Source: Mycolicibacterium lutetiense (lineage in GTDB: Bacteria; Actinomycetota; Actinomycetes; Mycobacteriales; Mycobacteriaceae). From it: 64,000 bases of DNA. Below are positions 38,798 to 52,714 of this stretch, piece by piece. Position 1 is the first letter of the stretch. Each line of letters opens with the position of its first letter. The stretch is from assembly GCF_017876775.1 (NCBI RefSeq), contig NZ_JAGIOP010000001.1, positions 310,001 through 374,000 on the forward strand. Reading direction: 5' to 3'. Under the pieces are notes generated by a model. That model had not been told where the DNA came from. It made no database searches and was given only the letters and a program-made list of their open reading frames with translations. The translations under genes and the position numbers were made by a program.

Positions 38798-39358
38798 TCA
38801 GGTCCTACCGAACGTTGTGGTGCCGGTACCGGTGGCGACGAACCCGTTGCCCTTGACGGCGTCGGCCATCCGGCAGGCCAACAGGATGTCGTCGGTGTGG
38901 ATGCAGGTGGCGTTGCCCGCCTCGAAGCGCTGACCGGCGGGCAGGATCGGCGCCTCGTCCTCGCGTAGGCCGTCGACGGGGCTGAGCGGCTCATCGGTGT
39001 GGGTGAAGCTCATCGGGATGGCACCGTTGGTGGTGCCGTAACTGAACAGATGCGCGAGGTTGGCGTCATGGGGCGCCCCGACGAACGGCCCGCGGCAGTC
39101 CAGGGCGTACATCGCCCGGTGTTGGGTGGTCATGCAGACGAAGCCGTCGGGGGTGCGAAACCCCTGGACCGGAAAACCTTGACCCTCGTGCAGGACGTAC
39201 CGCGCCGGATCGGCGGCGGGGTAGGCGGCGAAGTCAGGGATACCGTCGGGCCCGAGGTGTGTCGCAATCGCGGTGTGTGGGGTTTCCCGGGTGGCGAGCC
39301 ACAACCCGGCCAGGACCGCCGTCAGGACCGATACGGCCGCCACCGCCACACGCACCAT
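38798..39358 (-). CDS. exported or membrane-anchored hypothetical protein
   Basis: This 186-residue protein has an N-terminal hydrophobic segment (MVRVAVAAVSVLTAVLAGLWL) serving as signal anchor and a mature domain with four Cys (GFVCMTT, ALDCRG, NATCIHTD, LACRMA) likely forming two disulfides. No known motif is recognised. ATG 39358 is the start at the hydrophobic segment. It is divergent from mfd with a 67-base gap. Confidence 0.65.
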   Translation of the reverse strand: MVRVAVAAVSVLTAVLAGLWLATRETPHTAIATHLGPDGIPDFAAYPAADPARYVLHEGQGFPVQGFRTPDGFVCMTTQHRAMYALDCRGPFVGAPHDANLAHLFSYGTTNGAIPMSFTHTDEPLSPVDGLREDEAPILPAGQRFEAGNATCIHTDDILLACRMADAVKGNGFVATGTGTTTFGRT

Positions 39359-39410
39359 TGCTCCATGATCGCCCGGGGCAGATCGGGACGGAGCCGAATT
39401 CCCGGCCCCG

Positions 39411-39416
39411 TAGAAT
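39411..39416 (+). promoter_or_regulatory. -10 element of mfd
   Basis: TAGAAT at 39411-39416 lies nine bases before ATG 39426, predicting a leader of only a few bases. Confidence 0.5.
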
Positions 39417-39425
39417 GGCGTCATC

Positions 39426-43073
<3,648 letters not shown>

Positions 43074-43075
43074 CC

Positions 43076-44131
43076 ATGACTGTCGTTCTGGTTGATCCCC
43101 GCCGCCCGTCGCTGGTCCCGGTCGAAGCGATCGAATTCCTGACCGGCGACGTGCAGTACACCGAGGAAATGCCGATCAAGGTGCCGTGGACGTTGCCCGC
43201 CGCCCGGCCCATCTACGGCGACGACGAGGACAACCCGGCACCGGTGCTGCTGTCCTCGGATCCCGAGCATCCGGCGGTCAAGGCCCGATTGGCGGCCGGG
43301 GACCGGTTGATCGCGGCCCCGCAGGCGCAGGCGGGGGAGCGGCTCGTGGATGCCGTGGTGATGATGGACAGGCTGCGCACCGACGGGCCGTGGGAGAGCG
43401 AGCAGACCCACGATTCGCTGCGTCGCTACCTTCTGGAGGAGACCTACGAGGTGTTCGACGCGGTCCGCGGCGGCAACGCCGACGAGTTGCGCGAAGAGCT
43501 CGGCGATGTGCTGCTGCAGGTGCTGTTCCACGCCCGCATCGCCGAGGATGCGCCCGTGCATCCGTTCGACATCGACGATGTCGCCGATTCGCTGGTCCGC
43601 AAGCTCGGTAATCGGGTGCCGGCAGTGCTTGCCGGAGAATCGATTTCACTGGAGGAGCAGCTGGCCCAGTGGGAGGAACGCAAGGCCCAGGAGCAGAAGG
43701 TGAAGGCCCGTGCGTCGTCGATGGATGACGTGCCCACCGGGCAGCCGGCGCTGGCGCTGACACAGAAGGTGCTGGCCCGGGTGACGCAGGCCGGGTTGCC
43801 CGCCGACCTGGTGCCCGCGGCGCTGACGGCGGTGGTGGTTTCGGCGGACGCTGACGCTGAAAACGATCTGCGCAGTGCGGTTTTGGAATTCATGGACACC
43901 GTGCGGTTGGTGGAGTCCGACGTCGCCGCCGGCCGTCGGGGCGAGGATGTTCCCGAGGAACTCGACGCGACACCGCTGGGGTCGATCACCGAAGACGAGT
44001 GGCGAGCGTACTGGCCGGGTGCGGTGGTCGAGGTGCCGGCCGTCGAACCCGAGGTCGACGAGGACGCCGAGCTTGAGGCCGACGCTGAGGCCGTCGACGA
44101 TGACGCCGAGGAAGATCCGCCCCGCTCGTAA
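43076..44131 (+). CDS. mazG: MazG-family nucleoside triphosphate pyrophosphohydrolase
   Basis: This 351-residue housecleaning NTP pyrophosphatase (Rv1021) has the metal-binding EExxE-x(n)-ExxD pattern as LLEETYEVFDAV...REELGDVLLQV, in a single catalytic domain at about 95-200. It hydrolyses damaged or excess NTPs. ATG 43076 is chosen over GTG 43070 because GGGGAGG lies eight bases upstream. It nearly overlaps the mfd stop, so the two are co-transcribed. The acidic Asp/Glu-rich C-terminus is characteristic of the actinobacterial protein. Confidence 0.92.
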   Translation: MTVVLVDPRRPSLVPVEAIEFLTGDVQYTEEMPIKVPWTLPAARPIYGDDEDNPAPVLLSSDPEHPAVKARLAAGDRLIAAPQAQAGERLVDAVVMMDRLRTDGPWESEQTHDSLRRYLLEETYEVFDAVRGGNADELREELGDVLLQVLFHARIAEDAPVHPFDIDDVADSLVRKLGNRVPAVLAGESISLEEQLAQWEERKAQEQKVKARASSMDDVPTGQPALALTQKVLARVTQAGLPADLVPAALTAVVVSADADAENDLRSAVLEFMDTVRLVESDVAAGRRGEDVPEELDATPLGSITEDEWRAYWPGAVVEVPAVEPEVDEDAELEADAEAVDDDAEEDPPRS

Positions 44132-44241
44132 CCCCAGGGCGATTCCCGGCCGGTTCTGCCGCCAGCACGTTACGAACGCGAGCTACGGCGGTGGCGTACC
44201 TCCTGACGGCGTGGCATCAGCCCGCCACCTCGGGGCCGAAT

Positions 44242-44256
44242 TACGGTGGCCGCATG
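44242..44256 (+). promoter_or_regulatory. leaderless promoter -10 of the beta-lactamase-like gene
   Basis: TACGGT at 44242-44247 lies six bases before ATG 44254, matching the other leaderless starts in the window and fixing the start choice. Confidence 0.5.
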
Positions 44257-45069
44257 CGGGTACTGCGGGTCGTTGCCGTCGTCGTGGCTCTCAGTCTGGG
44301 AACGGTTGCACCGCAGGCCGGGGCGGACTGTGCGGCAACGGGCTGCGACCTGCGCTCGCGTATCGCGGCGGCGGACGCCTACTTGGCGTCGCGGCCCGGC
44401 ACCGTTGGGTATGTCCTGCGTGACCGTGCCGCGGGGACGCGCTACGCCAATCCCAATGCGAACACGATGATCTGGACCGCCTCCACCATCAAGCTGGCGA
44501 TGGTGGTCGACCTGTTGACCCGGGAACGTGCCGGGGCGTTGCGCATGTCGGGCAATGATCGGCAGCTCATGGTGAACATGTTGCGGGACTCCGACAATGA
44601 CGCGGCCGATTCGCTGTGGAAACGCTACGGCGGACCCGATCACAAGGCGTTCAATGCCGGTTTCCCGCGTTACGGCATGACGGACGTGAGGCCGCAACCG
44701 GGATTCGGCGACATGTTCCCGTACTGGGGCTTCCAGAAATCGACCACCAATGACCTCGACCGGTTGATGAACTACGCACTGACCCAACTGAATCCGCCCG
44801 ACGCGGCCGCCGTGGTCGCGGAGATGCAGCGGGTTGGGGGAGAGCAACGGTGGGGTGTGTGGGGCGCAGGGCCGTCGATGAGCCCCGGCAACAAGAACGG
44901 GTGGTCGCAGGAACAGGGCGGCTGGGTCGTCAACTCGGTCGGCTTCGCCGGACCCAACCAGCGCTACACGCTGGCCATCATGAACGGGCTCAACGGGCAG
45001 GGCGGCTACGACGACGGGGTCGCCACCACCACCCGGCTCAGCCAGATTCTGCTCGGGCCGAACGGCTGA
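44254..45069 (+). CDS. secreted class A beta-lactamase-like serine hydrolase
   Basis: This 271-residue exported protein has a signal peptide ending near QAGA and a penicillin-binding-protein/class A beta-lactamase-like fold. SxxK is in TASTIKLAMV, an SDN-like DSDNDAAD follows, and KNGWSQ replaces the KTG triad. The altered third motif suggests a peptidase or esterase rather than a true penicillinase. Similar mycobacterial proteins are annotated as serine hydrolases. It is convergent with dsbA. Confidence 0.75.
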   Translation: MRVLRVVAVVVALSLGTVAPQAGADCAATGCDLRSRIAAADAYLASRPGTVGYVLRDRAAGTRYANPNANTMIWTASTIKLAMVVDLLTRERAGALRMSGNDRQLMVNMLRDSDNDAADSLWKRYGGPDHKAFNAGFPRYGMTDVRPQPGFGDMFPYWGFQKSTTNDLDRLMNYALTQLNPPDAAAVVAEMQRVGGEQRWGVWGAGPSMSPGNKNGWSQEQGGWVVNSVGFAGPNQRYTLAIMNGLNGQGGYDDGVATTTRLSQILLGPNG

Positions 45070-45088
45070 GCAAGACTGCCAGACACAG

Positions 45089-45742
45089 CTATTCGGCCAG
45101 AGCCTTGTCGAACGCGGTGGACAGGTCTTCAAGGCTGTGTGGCTGGATACGGGAGCCGTTGAGGAAGAAGGTCGGTGTTCCCTGCACGCCCAGGGCGCGG
45201 CCGTCGGCCACGTCGAGTTGGACCCGTGCGGCGGTGGCGGGGTCGCGGTAGGCCTTGTCGAATGCGGTCATGTCGAGGCCGAGTTCGGCGGCAAAGGTGC
45301 GGAACACTTCGTCGGCCGGGGTCTGTTTCTCGCCCCACTGGCCCTGGGTCTCGAACATCTTCTTGTACATCGCCTCGAACTTGCCCTGTTGGGCCGCGGC
45401 TTCGACGGCGCGCGCTGCCCGTTCACCGTTGAAGTGCCCGCTCATGGGGAAGTGCCGGATGACGAAGTTCACCCGACCGCCGTACTCGGATCGAAGTTGC
45501 TCGATCGCCGGGTGCACCGCGCGACAGCCCTCGCATTCGAAATCGAGGAATTCCACGAAGGTGACCGCACTGTCCGGCACGGAGCTCAGCCGGTGACTGT
45601 TGTCGCGAACCAGCTGGCCGGCGTCGGCGGTCGCAGCTTGCGGTGGCGCACCGCGATCGCGACTTGACTGGTACACGAGAACGCCGACGGCCATCAACGC
45701 GATGACGAATGCGGTCAGCAGGATTCGGGTGTTGCGCGTCAT
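45089..45742 (-). CDS. DsbA-like thiol-disulfide oxidoreductase, membrane-anchored
   Basis: This 217-residue protein has an N-terminal transmembrane anchor (residues 8-24) and an extracytoplasmic thioredoxin fold with the active site CEGC in FLDFECEGCRAVHP and a cis-Pro loop GTPTFFLNG. It should form or isomerise disulfides in exported proteins. It begins 12 bases after efeB on the same strand, extending the efeUOB operon. Its partner may be one of the Cys-containing exported proteins or the Efe system itself (inference). Confidence 0.85.
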   Translation of the reverse strand: MTRNTRILLTAFVIALMAVGVLVYQSSRDRGAPPQAATADAGQLVRDNSHRLSSVPDSAVTFVEFLDFECEGCRAVHPAIEQLRSEYGGRVNFVIRHFPMSGHFNGERAARAVEAAAQQGKFEAMYKKMFETQGQWGEKQTPADEVFRTFAAELGLDMTAFDKAYRDPATAARVQLDVADGRALGVQGTPTFFLNGSRIQPHSLEDLSTAFDKALAE

Positions 45743-45754
45743 CTGATCAGTACC

Positions 45755-47083
45755 TCACTCGAAGAGTGTCGAACCCCAGTAACCCGAGGTGTCACCGTCA
45801 CGCAGCCCAGGTGGGCAGGCGAAGATAGCCGTCCCGGTGTGGGTGATGTACTCGTTGAGCAGGTCCTTGCGGGCCAGCTCCCGCTGCATCGGGATGAACT
45901 GCTTCTCGGGGCTGCGCACAAACGCGATGAAGAACAGGCCCGCGTCCAGGTGGCCGACGCCATCCGAACCGTCGGTGAAGTTGTAACCGCGGCGCAGGAT
46001 CTCGATGCCGCCCAGATGCTCGGCCGAGGCCAGCCGCACATGCGCGGCCACGTCGATCTTCGGATTGCCCTTGCCGTCGGTGATCTCGAAGTTGAGCTCG
46101 TCGAACTCGTCCTGAAGGCCGATGGGCGCACCGCTGCCCTTCGTCCGCCCGATCACCCGCTCCTGCTCCAGAAGCGTGGTGCGGTCCCAGTTTTCGATCC
46201 GCATCCGGATCCGCCGGGTGATCAGATAGCTGCCGCCGGTGAGCCAGCCCGGTCCGTCTCCCTCGGCCACCCACACGCTCTGGTTGAGCTGGTCTGTCTC
46301 GTCGGATTTGAGGTTGTTCGTTCCGTCCTTGAACCCGAACAGGTTTCGCGGTGTCGCCTGCTCCCTGGTGGTGGACGAGGTGCGGCCGAACCCCAGCTGG
46401 GAGTACCGCACCGCGACCGTGCCGAACCCGACGCGGGCCAGGTTGCGGATCGCGTGCACCGCGACCTGTGGGTCGTTGGCACAGGCCTGCACGCAGATGT
46501 CGCCGCCACTGCGAGCCGGGTCCATGGTCTCGTTGGGGAACTTCGGCAGGTCTTTGAGCTCGGCGGGCTGCTTGTCGGCGACACCGAAGCGGTCCTTGCC
46601 GTCCTTGCGGAAGAAGGACGGTCCGAACCCGATCGTCAGGGTCAGCTGGGAGGCCGGCAGGCCCAGCGCCTCACCGGTATCCGACGGCGGCGCATACGGA
46701 TTGCCGTCCACCGCGCCGCCGGCTTCGGTCTCCTCGCCGCGCGTCATCCGCTCGGCCATCGTCGTCCACTGCTTGAGCAGCGCGACGACGTCGTCGCGGT
46801 TGTCGGTGGTGATGTCGAAGGAGCAGAAATGCATCCGGTCCTGCGCCTCGGTGATGATGCCTGCCTGCCGGTCACCCCGAAACGGGACCGGCCCCTGCAG
46901 GGCGCCGTGCGGGGCGCTGGCCGCAGAGGCGCGGCCCGCCAGCGCACCCGCGCCGGCCGCACCGACTACCGCAGCGGTGACCCCGGCAGCGCCGAACAGC
47001 TTGCGTCGGGAGAACCCGCTCGTCTGCTCGGCATCCGGGGTGGAGCCCGAATCCGCTATCGGGTCACTGGTGGGCGATGACAC
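45755..47083 (-). CDS. efeB: Tat-exported Dyp-type haem peroxidase EfeB
   Basis: This 442-residue deferrochelatase/peroxidase has a twin-arginine signal in GFSRRKLFGAAGV. The Dyp fold includes the distal GFKDGTNN motif (GXXDG) with catalytic Asp, the proximal haem His in the DVAAHVRLAS region, and the C-terminal ARKDLLNEYI. Together with EfeU and EfeO it forms an acid- or low-iron-induced ferrous iron uptake system. The GTG start at 47083 lies 20 bases inside the 3' end of efeO. Confidence 0.93.
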   Translation of the reverse strand: MSSPTSDPIADSGSTPDAEQTSGFSRRKLFGAAGVTAAVVGAAGAGALAGRASAASAPHGALQGPVPFRGDRQAGIITEAQDRMHFCSFDITTDNRDDVVALLKQWTTMAERMTRGEETEAGGAVDGNPYAPPSDTGEALGLPASQLTLTIGFGPSFFRKDGKDRFGVADKQPAELKDLPKFPNETMDPARSGGDICVQACANDPQVAVHAIRNLARVGFGTVAVRYSQLGFGRTSSTTREQATPRNLFGFKDGTNNLKSDETDQLNQSVWVAEGDGPGWLTGGSYLITRRIRMRIENWDRTTLLEQERVIGRTKGSGAPIGLQDEFDELNFEITDGKGNPKIDVAAHVRLASAEHLGGIEILRRGYNFTDGSDGVGHLDAGLFFIAFVRSPEKQFIPMQRELARKDLLNEYITHTGTAIFACPPGLRDGDTSGYWGSTLFE

Positions 47084-48227
47084 CTTGCACCTGGCTCACT
47101 TCTTTGCTCAGCGCGTCGATGGCGCGCGACAGTTCCTGGCGTTGGGGTTCGGTCACCTTGTCGTAGGAGACGAAACCATCGCCGTCACGATACTTCTCCA
47201 GCAACTTCTCGACATCGGCGAACCGCTGGTCCACGCGGTTGCCCAGTTCGGCGTCGCGCTCGTCGAGGATCGGCCGCACGGAGGCCACCGCGGTCTGCGA
47301 ACCTTCGACGTTGGCCCGGAAGTCCCACAGGTCGGTGTGGCTGAAGATGTCCTCTTCGCCGCTGATCTTGCTCATCGAGATCTCGTCGAGCAGACCCTGT
47401 GCGCCACCGGCGATCTGGGTGGAGTCGATGGTCCAGTCGGGTGCTCGCACCCCGGCCTGGAGTTCCTTGACGTCGGCGATCAGCTGGTCGCCCAGCGCGC
47501 TCGCGTCCGGCTGCAGGCCGGTCACCCACAGCTGCTTCTCCAGAGCGTGGAAGCCGGTCCACTTCTGCCCGGGCTCCAGATCGGCCTCTCGCAGGTCGAC
47601 GCGGGGATCGAGGTCGTTCGGGAAGGACTCGGCGACCGGCTCGATGCGCTCCCAGTAGATCCGGGAGGTCGGGTAGAGCTCCTTGGCCCTGGCGACATCC
47701 TTGGCCTTGACCGCGGCGACGAACTCTTCGACGGCCGGGACCAGGGCGTCGACCTGGCTGTTCACGTACCGCTTGTAGTTGTCGGCGGCGTCTTTGAACT
47801 TGCCCTCGGTGTCGACCTTCACGGCCTCGCCGGTCACCACGAAATCGCCGCGGATGCCCTCACCGACCATGCCGGGGCGGCACGAGGTCCGGTAGGTGCC
47901 CGGCTGGGTGAGCTGCACGATCAGCTGGCGCTTGAGCCCGGGGGAGATGTTCTCCACCTCGCCCATGACCCGCTCGCCCTCGCCGTAGACGTAGAACTCG
48001 GTGACCTTGTCGCCGCTGTTGGTGACGACGAAGGTGCTGGGGCCGGTGGTCGCGGTGGTCCCGGACAGCTCGCAGCCGGTGTCGGTGGCGTCGACCGTGA
48101 TCTGAGTGCCCTCGGCGCCGGCGCTGCCGTTGTCGGCTTCCTTTGCCTGGCAGGCGCTCATCGAGATGCCGGCCAGCACCGCGGCGGTGGCCGCGAATCC
48201 GGTCTTGACGGCAGGGGTGATCTTCAC
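47064..48227 (-). CDS. efeO: iron-uptake lipoprotein EfeO (cupredoxin plus M75 domain)
   Basis: This 387-residue extracytoplasmic protein has a signal with lipobox-like MSACQAK, an N-terminal cupredoxin domain (about 35-135, PGTYRTSCRPGM) and a C-terminal imelysin/M75 domain with the HxxE-type metal site in GFHALEKQLW. It binds ferrous or ferric iron and passes it to EfeU. ATG 48227 overlaps the efeU stop by four bases, and its own stop lies within efeB. Confidence 0.92.
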   Translation of the reverse strand: MKITPAVKTGFAATAAVLAGISMSACQAKEADNGSAGAEGTQITVDATDTGCELSGTTATTGPSTFVVTNSGDKVTEFYVYGEGERVMGEVENISPGLKRQLIVQLTQPGTYRTSCRPGMVGEGIRGDFVVTGEAVKVDTEGKFKDAADNYKRYVNSQVDALVPAVEEFVAAVKAKDVARAKELYPTSRIYWERIEPVAESFPNDLDPRVDLREADLEPGQKWTGFHALEKQLWVTGLQPDASALGDQLIADVKELQAGVRAPDWTIDSTQIAGGAQGLLDEISMSKISGEEDIFSHTDLWDFRANVEGSQTAVASVRPILDERDAELGNRVDQRFADVEKLLEKYRDGDGFVSYDKVTEPQRQELSRAIDALSKEVSQVQGVIAHQ

Positions 48228-49177
48228 TTGGTCGACCTTTCGGGTGCGATGGCGGTCTCCGGCTCGACCGTCGGCTCGGAGGAAATCTCAGTGGAAGCTG
48301 AGGCACTGGCAGATGGGGCGACTGCGGCCCGAATCGGCTTCAGGAACAGCGTCAGCACCACCACGATGTAGGCCACCCACGCGGCGAACTGCAGCACGGT
48401 CGGCGTGGGGTCGATGTTGAAGACACCCTGGATGATCTCGCCGTACCAGGCCGACCAGTCGAAAGCGCCGCTCATGTCGAAGGCCTTGGTGCCCAGGCCG
48501 GGCAGCCAGCCCACGGTCTGCAGCGCCTTGATGCCGTAGGCGAGGATTCCGGCCGCCACCACGATCAGGAACATGCCGGTGTAGGTGAAGAATTTGGCGA
48601 GATTGATCCGGACGGCGCCGGCGTACATGCCGTAGGCGATCGCCGCGGCGATCAGCACGCCGATGATCAGGCCGGTCAGCGGCCAAAGTGTCTCGGCCTC
48701 GGCGTAGCCGACCATGAACAGTGCGGTCTCCACACCTTCCCGACCGACCGCCAGGAAGGCCAGCAGCGCCACGGCCGGGCCGCCGGTCTGCAGCGCCTGC
48801 GACATTTCGCCGCGTAGCTGGCCGGACATCGAGGCGGAGGCCTTCTTCATCCACAGCACCATGGTGGTGACGATGACGACGGCGATCAGTGAGGCGATAC
48901 CGGCGATGGCTTCGGCACCGAGTCCGCTGATGGTGTTCTCGCCGAACTGGATGACCAGGAAGACGGTGGCGGTCATGGCGATCGCGGCGCCGACACCCAG
49001 CCACACCCATTTGAGTGCGTCGCGGCGTTCGGATTTGACCAGGAATGCGACGAGGATCGACACCACGATGGCGGCTTCGAGGCCTTCCCGCAAACCGATC
49101 AGCCCACTGCCGAATACCTGGGATGTGACGTTGGACGCGGCCAGTGTGCTGGTCGGAACGTCCGAGATGACAGACAT
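48224..49177 (-). CDS. efeU: ferrous iron permease EfeU (FTR1/OFeT family)
   Basis: This 317-residue, seven-helix permease has the two iron-pathway REGxE motifs, REGLEAA near the N-terminus and REGVETA in the middle. The C-terminal Ser/Thr/Pro/Glu tail is cytosolic. It imports iron oxidised or delivered by EfeO and EfeB. ATG 49177 (MSVISDVP) is preferred over longer starts because GAGGACG lies at the right distance. It is first gene of efeU-efeO-efeB-dsbA. Confidence 0.92.
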   Translation of the reverse strand: MSVISDVPTSTLAASNVTSQVFGSGLIGLREGLEAAIVVSILVAFLVKSERRDALKWVWLGVGAAIAMTATVFLVIQFGENTISGLGAEAIAGIASLIAVVIVTTMVLWMKKASASMSGQLRGEMSQALQTGGPAVALLAFLAVGREGVETALFMVGYAEAETLWPLTGLIIGVLIAAAIAYGMYAGAVRINLAKFFTYTGMFLIVVAAGILAYGIKALQTVGWLPGLGTKAFDMSGAFDWSAWYGEIIQGVFNIDPTPTVLQFAAWVAYIVVVLTLFLKPIRAAVAPSASASASTEISSEPTVEPETAIAPERSTK

Positions 49178-49240
49178 CAAAGCGTCCTCGTTCGACCGGG
49201 GTGAAAACACCATGAAAAATGTAGCCTTGGCTTGCCATAG

Positions 49241-49259
49241 CAAGGCGTGGCTCACCTTA
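49241..49259 (-). promoter_or_regulatory. possible IdeR/DtxR box upstream of efeU
   Basis: The minus-strand sequence TAAGGTGAGCCACGCCTTG agrees with the IdeR consensus TTAGGTTAGGCTAACCTAA at about 12 of 19 positions. The site lies 64 bases upstream of the efeU ATG. Iron control of efeUOB is expected, but this box is weak. Confidence 0.35.
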
Positions 49260-49385
49260 TCAGGGGGGCCTGTGAGGCCGGCTGTCTTCACCTGCTGTTC
49301 TCCCGGCATGGACCCGTCGCCCGCCACGTCCGCAGTCGCGCATGCGACGATGGCCAATCAGACCGAACGGGGTTGAGGGAGTCCG

Positions 49386-50117
49386 GTGTCGCCAGTGCGT
49401 TGGCTGCGGGCTGTCGCCGTAATTGCTGCGACAGCGCTGCTGTTGGCATCCAGCTGTTCGTGGCATCTGGGGACCCCAATTCCCGAGGGCGTGCCACCGC
49501 CGGCCGGGGATGCGGTGCCGGCAATCGATACCTATGCCAAGGGCAGACCGGCCGATCAGCTGCACGAATGGGCGGTACGGCGAGCACCCGCCATGGGCAT
49601 GCCTGTCAACGCCCTGGAGGCCTACGCCTACGCCGCGCGCGTCGCCCAGGTGGAGAACCCCAACTGCAAATTGGCCTGGACCACCCTGGCCGGCATCGGC
49701 ATGGTCGAAAGCCACCACGGCACCTATCGCGGCGCGATGGTCGCCCGCAACGGCGACGTCACCCCGCCCATCCGCGGCGTGCAGCTGGACGGGACCGCGG
49801 GCAACATGCGCATTCCTGACACCGACAAGGGCAAGCTCGACGGCGATCCGCTGATGGATCGGGCCATGGGGCCGATGCAGTTCATCCCGGAGACGTGGGG
49901 GCATTTCGGGGTGGACGCGAACAACGACGGCGTGGTGAGCCCGGACAACTTCGACGACGCCGCGCTCTCGGCGGCCGGTCTGCTGTGCTGGTACGGCAAG
50001 GACCTGTCCAGCCCGAGGGGCTGGATGACGGCGCTCAAGGCCTACAACAACTCCGAGCAGTACGCGCGTGCGGTGCGGGACTGGGCAACGGCGTATGCGG
50101 CCGGCCACGGTTTGTGA
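49386..50117 (+). CDS. lpqU: LpqU-like lytic murein transglycosylase lipoprotein
   Basis: This 243-residue lipoprotein (Rv1022) has a signal peptide and lipobox LLASSC and a C-terminal SLT/MltB-like fold. The catalytic Glu is in GIGMVESHHGTYRG, followed by GPMQFIPETWGHFGVDANNDG and AAGLLCWYGKDLSS. It cleaves glycan strands at the cell wall. GTG 49386 begins the signal peptide. It precedes eno but eno has its own promoter. Confidence 0.9.
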   Translation: MSPVRWLRAVAVIAATALLLASSCSWHLGTPIPEGVPPPAGDAVPAIDTYAKGRPADQLHEWAVRRAPAMGMPVNALEAYAYAARVAQVENPNCKLAWTTLAGIGMVESHHGTYRGAMVARNGDVTPPIRGVQLDGTAGNMRIPDTDKGKLDGDPLMDRAMGPMQFIPETWGHFGVDANNDGVVSPDNFDDAALSAAGLLCWYGKDLSSPRGWMTALKAYNNSEQYARAVRDWATAYAAGHGL

Positions 50118-50139
50118 TCCGGGTGAGCGACCCGTGTGA

Positions 50140-51498
<1,359 letters not shown>

Positions 51499-51525
51499 CG
51501 CAGGCGTCTGCGCACCCATACGGCA

Positions 51526-52230
51526 ATGGCTGAAGCGAAGCGGCCCGATCCGAGGCGACGGTCCCCGGCCTCCCGACCCGGCAAGCCGGGTAAGGCAGGG
51601 GAGTCGAATCGGCCGCGCGCTTCGCAACCCCGACGCCGGACGACCGAGTCCCGGCCGGCGCAGGCTGAGCCGGTAGCCGACGAGACGGTCACCAAAGCCA
51701 TTGCGGTGCAAGCTCAGCAGCAGGCCGAGCTGCAGTCCGAACAGCGGTTCGGGTCGACTGCGCGCCGGGCGGCGATTCTGGCCGCGGTGGTGTGCGTGCT
51801 GACCCTGACCATCGCCGGGCCGGTGCGCACCTACTTCGCCCAACGCACCGAGATGAAACAGCTCAAGGCCAGCGAGGAGCAGTTGCGGGCCAAGATCGGC
51901 GACCTGGAGCAGCAGAAGGTCAAACTGGCCGACCCGGTGTTCATCGCGGCCCAGGCCAGGGAGCGGCTCGGCTTCGTGATGCCCGGCGATACTCCGTATC
52001 AGGTACAACTGCCCCAGGGGGCCGTCGTGTCCGGCGAGCCGGGGGAAGCGGTGCTGCCCGGTTCGACCGTGCCGGCCGGTCAGCCCTGGTACACCTCGCT
52101 GTGGCACACGATCGCCGAAGAGCCACACGGGGTTTCACCGACTATCGGCGGGCCACCTGTTCCAGCACCGCCGCCGGGCGGGCCGCCTGTGCCGGCCCCG
52201 CCGGCCGAACCAAGAGGTCCTAATGGTTGA
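51526..52230 (+). CDS. FtsB/DivIC-like septum formation initiator
   Basis: This 234-residue membrane protein (Rv1024) has a disordered basic N-terminus (RRSPASRPGKPGKAG...), one transmembrane helix (about 80-100, AAILAAVVCVLTLTIAG), an extracytoplasmic coiled coil (LKASEEQLRAKIGDLEQQ) and a Pro/Gly-rich tail. This is the DivIC/FtsB form found beside enolase in many Gram-positive bacteria. It joins the FtsQ/FtsL division complex. Its end overlaps the next gene by eight bases. Confidence 0.88.
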   Translation: MAEAKRPDPRRRSPASRPGKPGKAGESNRPRASQPRRRTTESRPAQAEPVADETVTKAIAVQAQQQAELQSEQRFGSTARRAAILAAVVCVLTLTIAGPVRTYFAQRTEMKQLKASEEQLRAKIGDLEQQKVKLADPVFIAAQARERLGFVMPGDTPYQVQLPQGAVVSGEPGEAVLPGSTVPAGQPWYTSLWHTIAEEPHGVSPTIGGPPVPAPPPGGPPVPAPPAEPRGPNG

Positions 52231-52714
52231 TCCCACTGACATCGAGGCTGTGACGCGGCAGTTGGGCCGCGAACCACGTGGCGTTCTGGAGATCGCCTAC
52301 CGCTGCCCCAACGGCGAGCCGGCCGTGGTGAAGACTGCGCCCAAACTTGCTGACGGCACACCATTTCCGACGCTGTACTACCTGACGCACCCCGCACTCA
52401 CCGCGGCCGCCAGCCGGCTGGAATCCTCCGGGCTGATGCGTGAGATGTCCGAGCGGCTGCAACAGGACGAGGAATTGGCCGCGGCGTACCGGCGGGCACA
52501 CGAGTCGTATCTGGCCGAGCGGGACGCGATCGAATCGCTGGGTACCACGTTCACCGGGGGCGGTATGCCCGATCGGGTCAAATGTCTGCACGTGGTGATG
52601 GCCCACTCGTTGGCAAAAGGCCCCGGGGTCAACCCCTTTGGCGACGAGGCACTTGCGATGCTGGCGGTCGAACCCGCGATGGCGGGAATCCTGGATCGAG
52701 AGGTGTGGGTTTGA
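52223..52714 (+). CDS. DUF501-family protein
   Basis: This 163-residue cytosolic protein (Rv1025) has the DUF501 landmarks RCPNGEPAVVKTAPKL, TPFPTLYYLTHP, and C-terminal VKCLHVVMAHSLAKGPGVNPFGDEAL with Cys and His residues. The function is unknown, but it is almost always encoded between divIC and ppx in actinobacteria. Both ends overlap neighbours, indicating translational coupling. Confidence 0.88.
   Translation: MVDPTDIEAVTRQLGREPRGVLEIAYRCPNGEPAVVKTAPKLADGTPFPTLYYLTHPALTAAASRLESSGLMREMSERLQQDEELAAAYRRAHESYLAERDAIESLGTTFTGGGMPDRVKCLHVVMAHSLAKGPGVNPFGDEALAMLAVEPAMAGILDREVWV

Noticed and set aside
44254..45069. Annotation as a functional class A beta-lactamase
   Set aside because: SxxK and SDN-like motifs exist but KTG is replaced by KNG and no ExxLN omega-loop motif was recognised, so a general serine hydrolase is the safer call.
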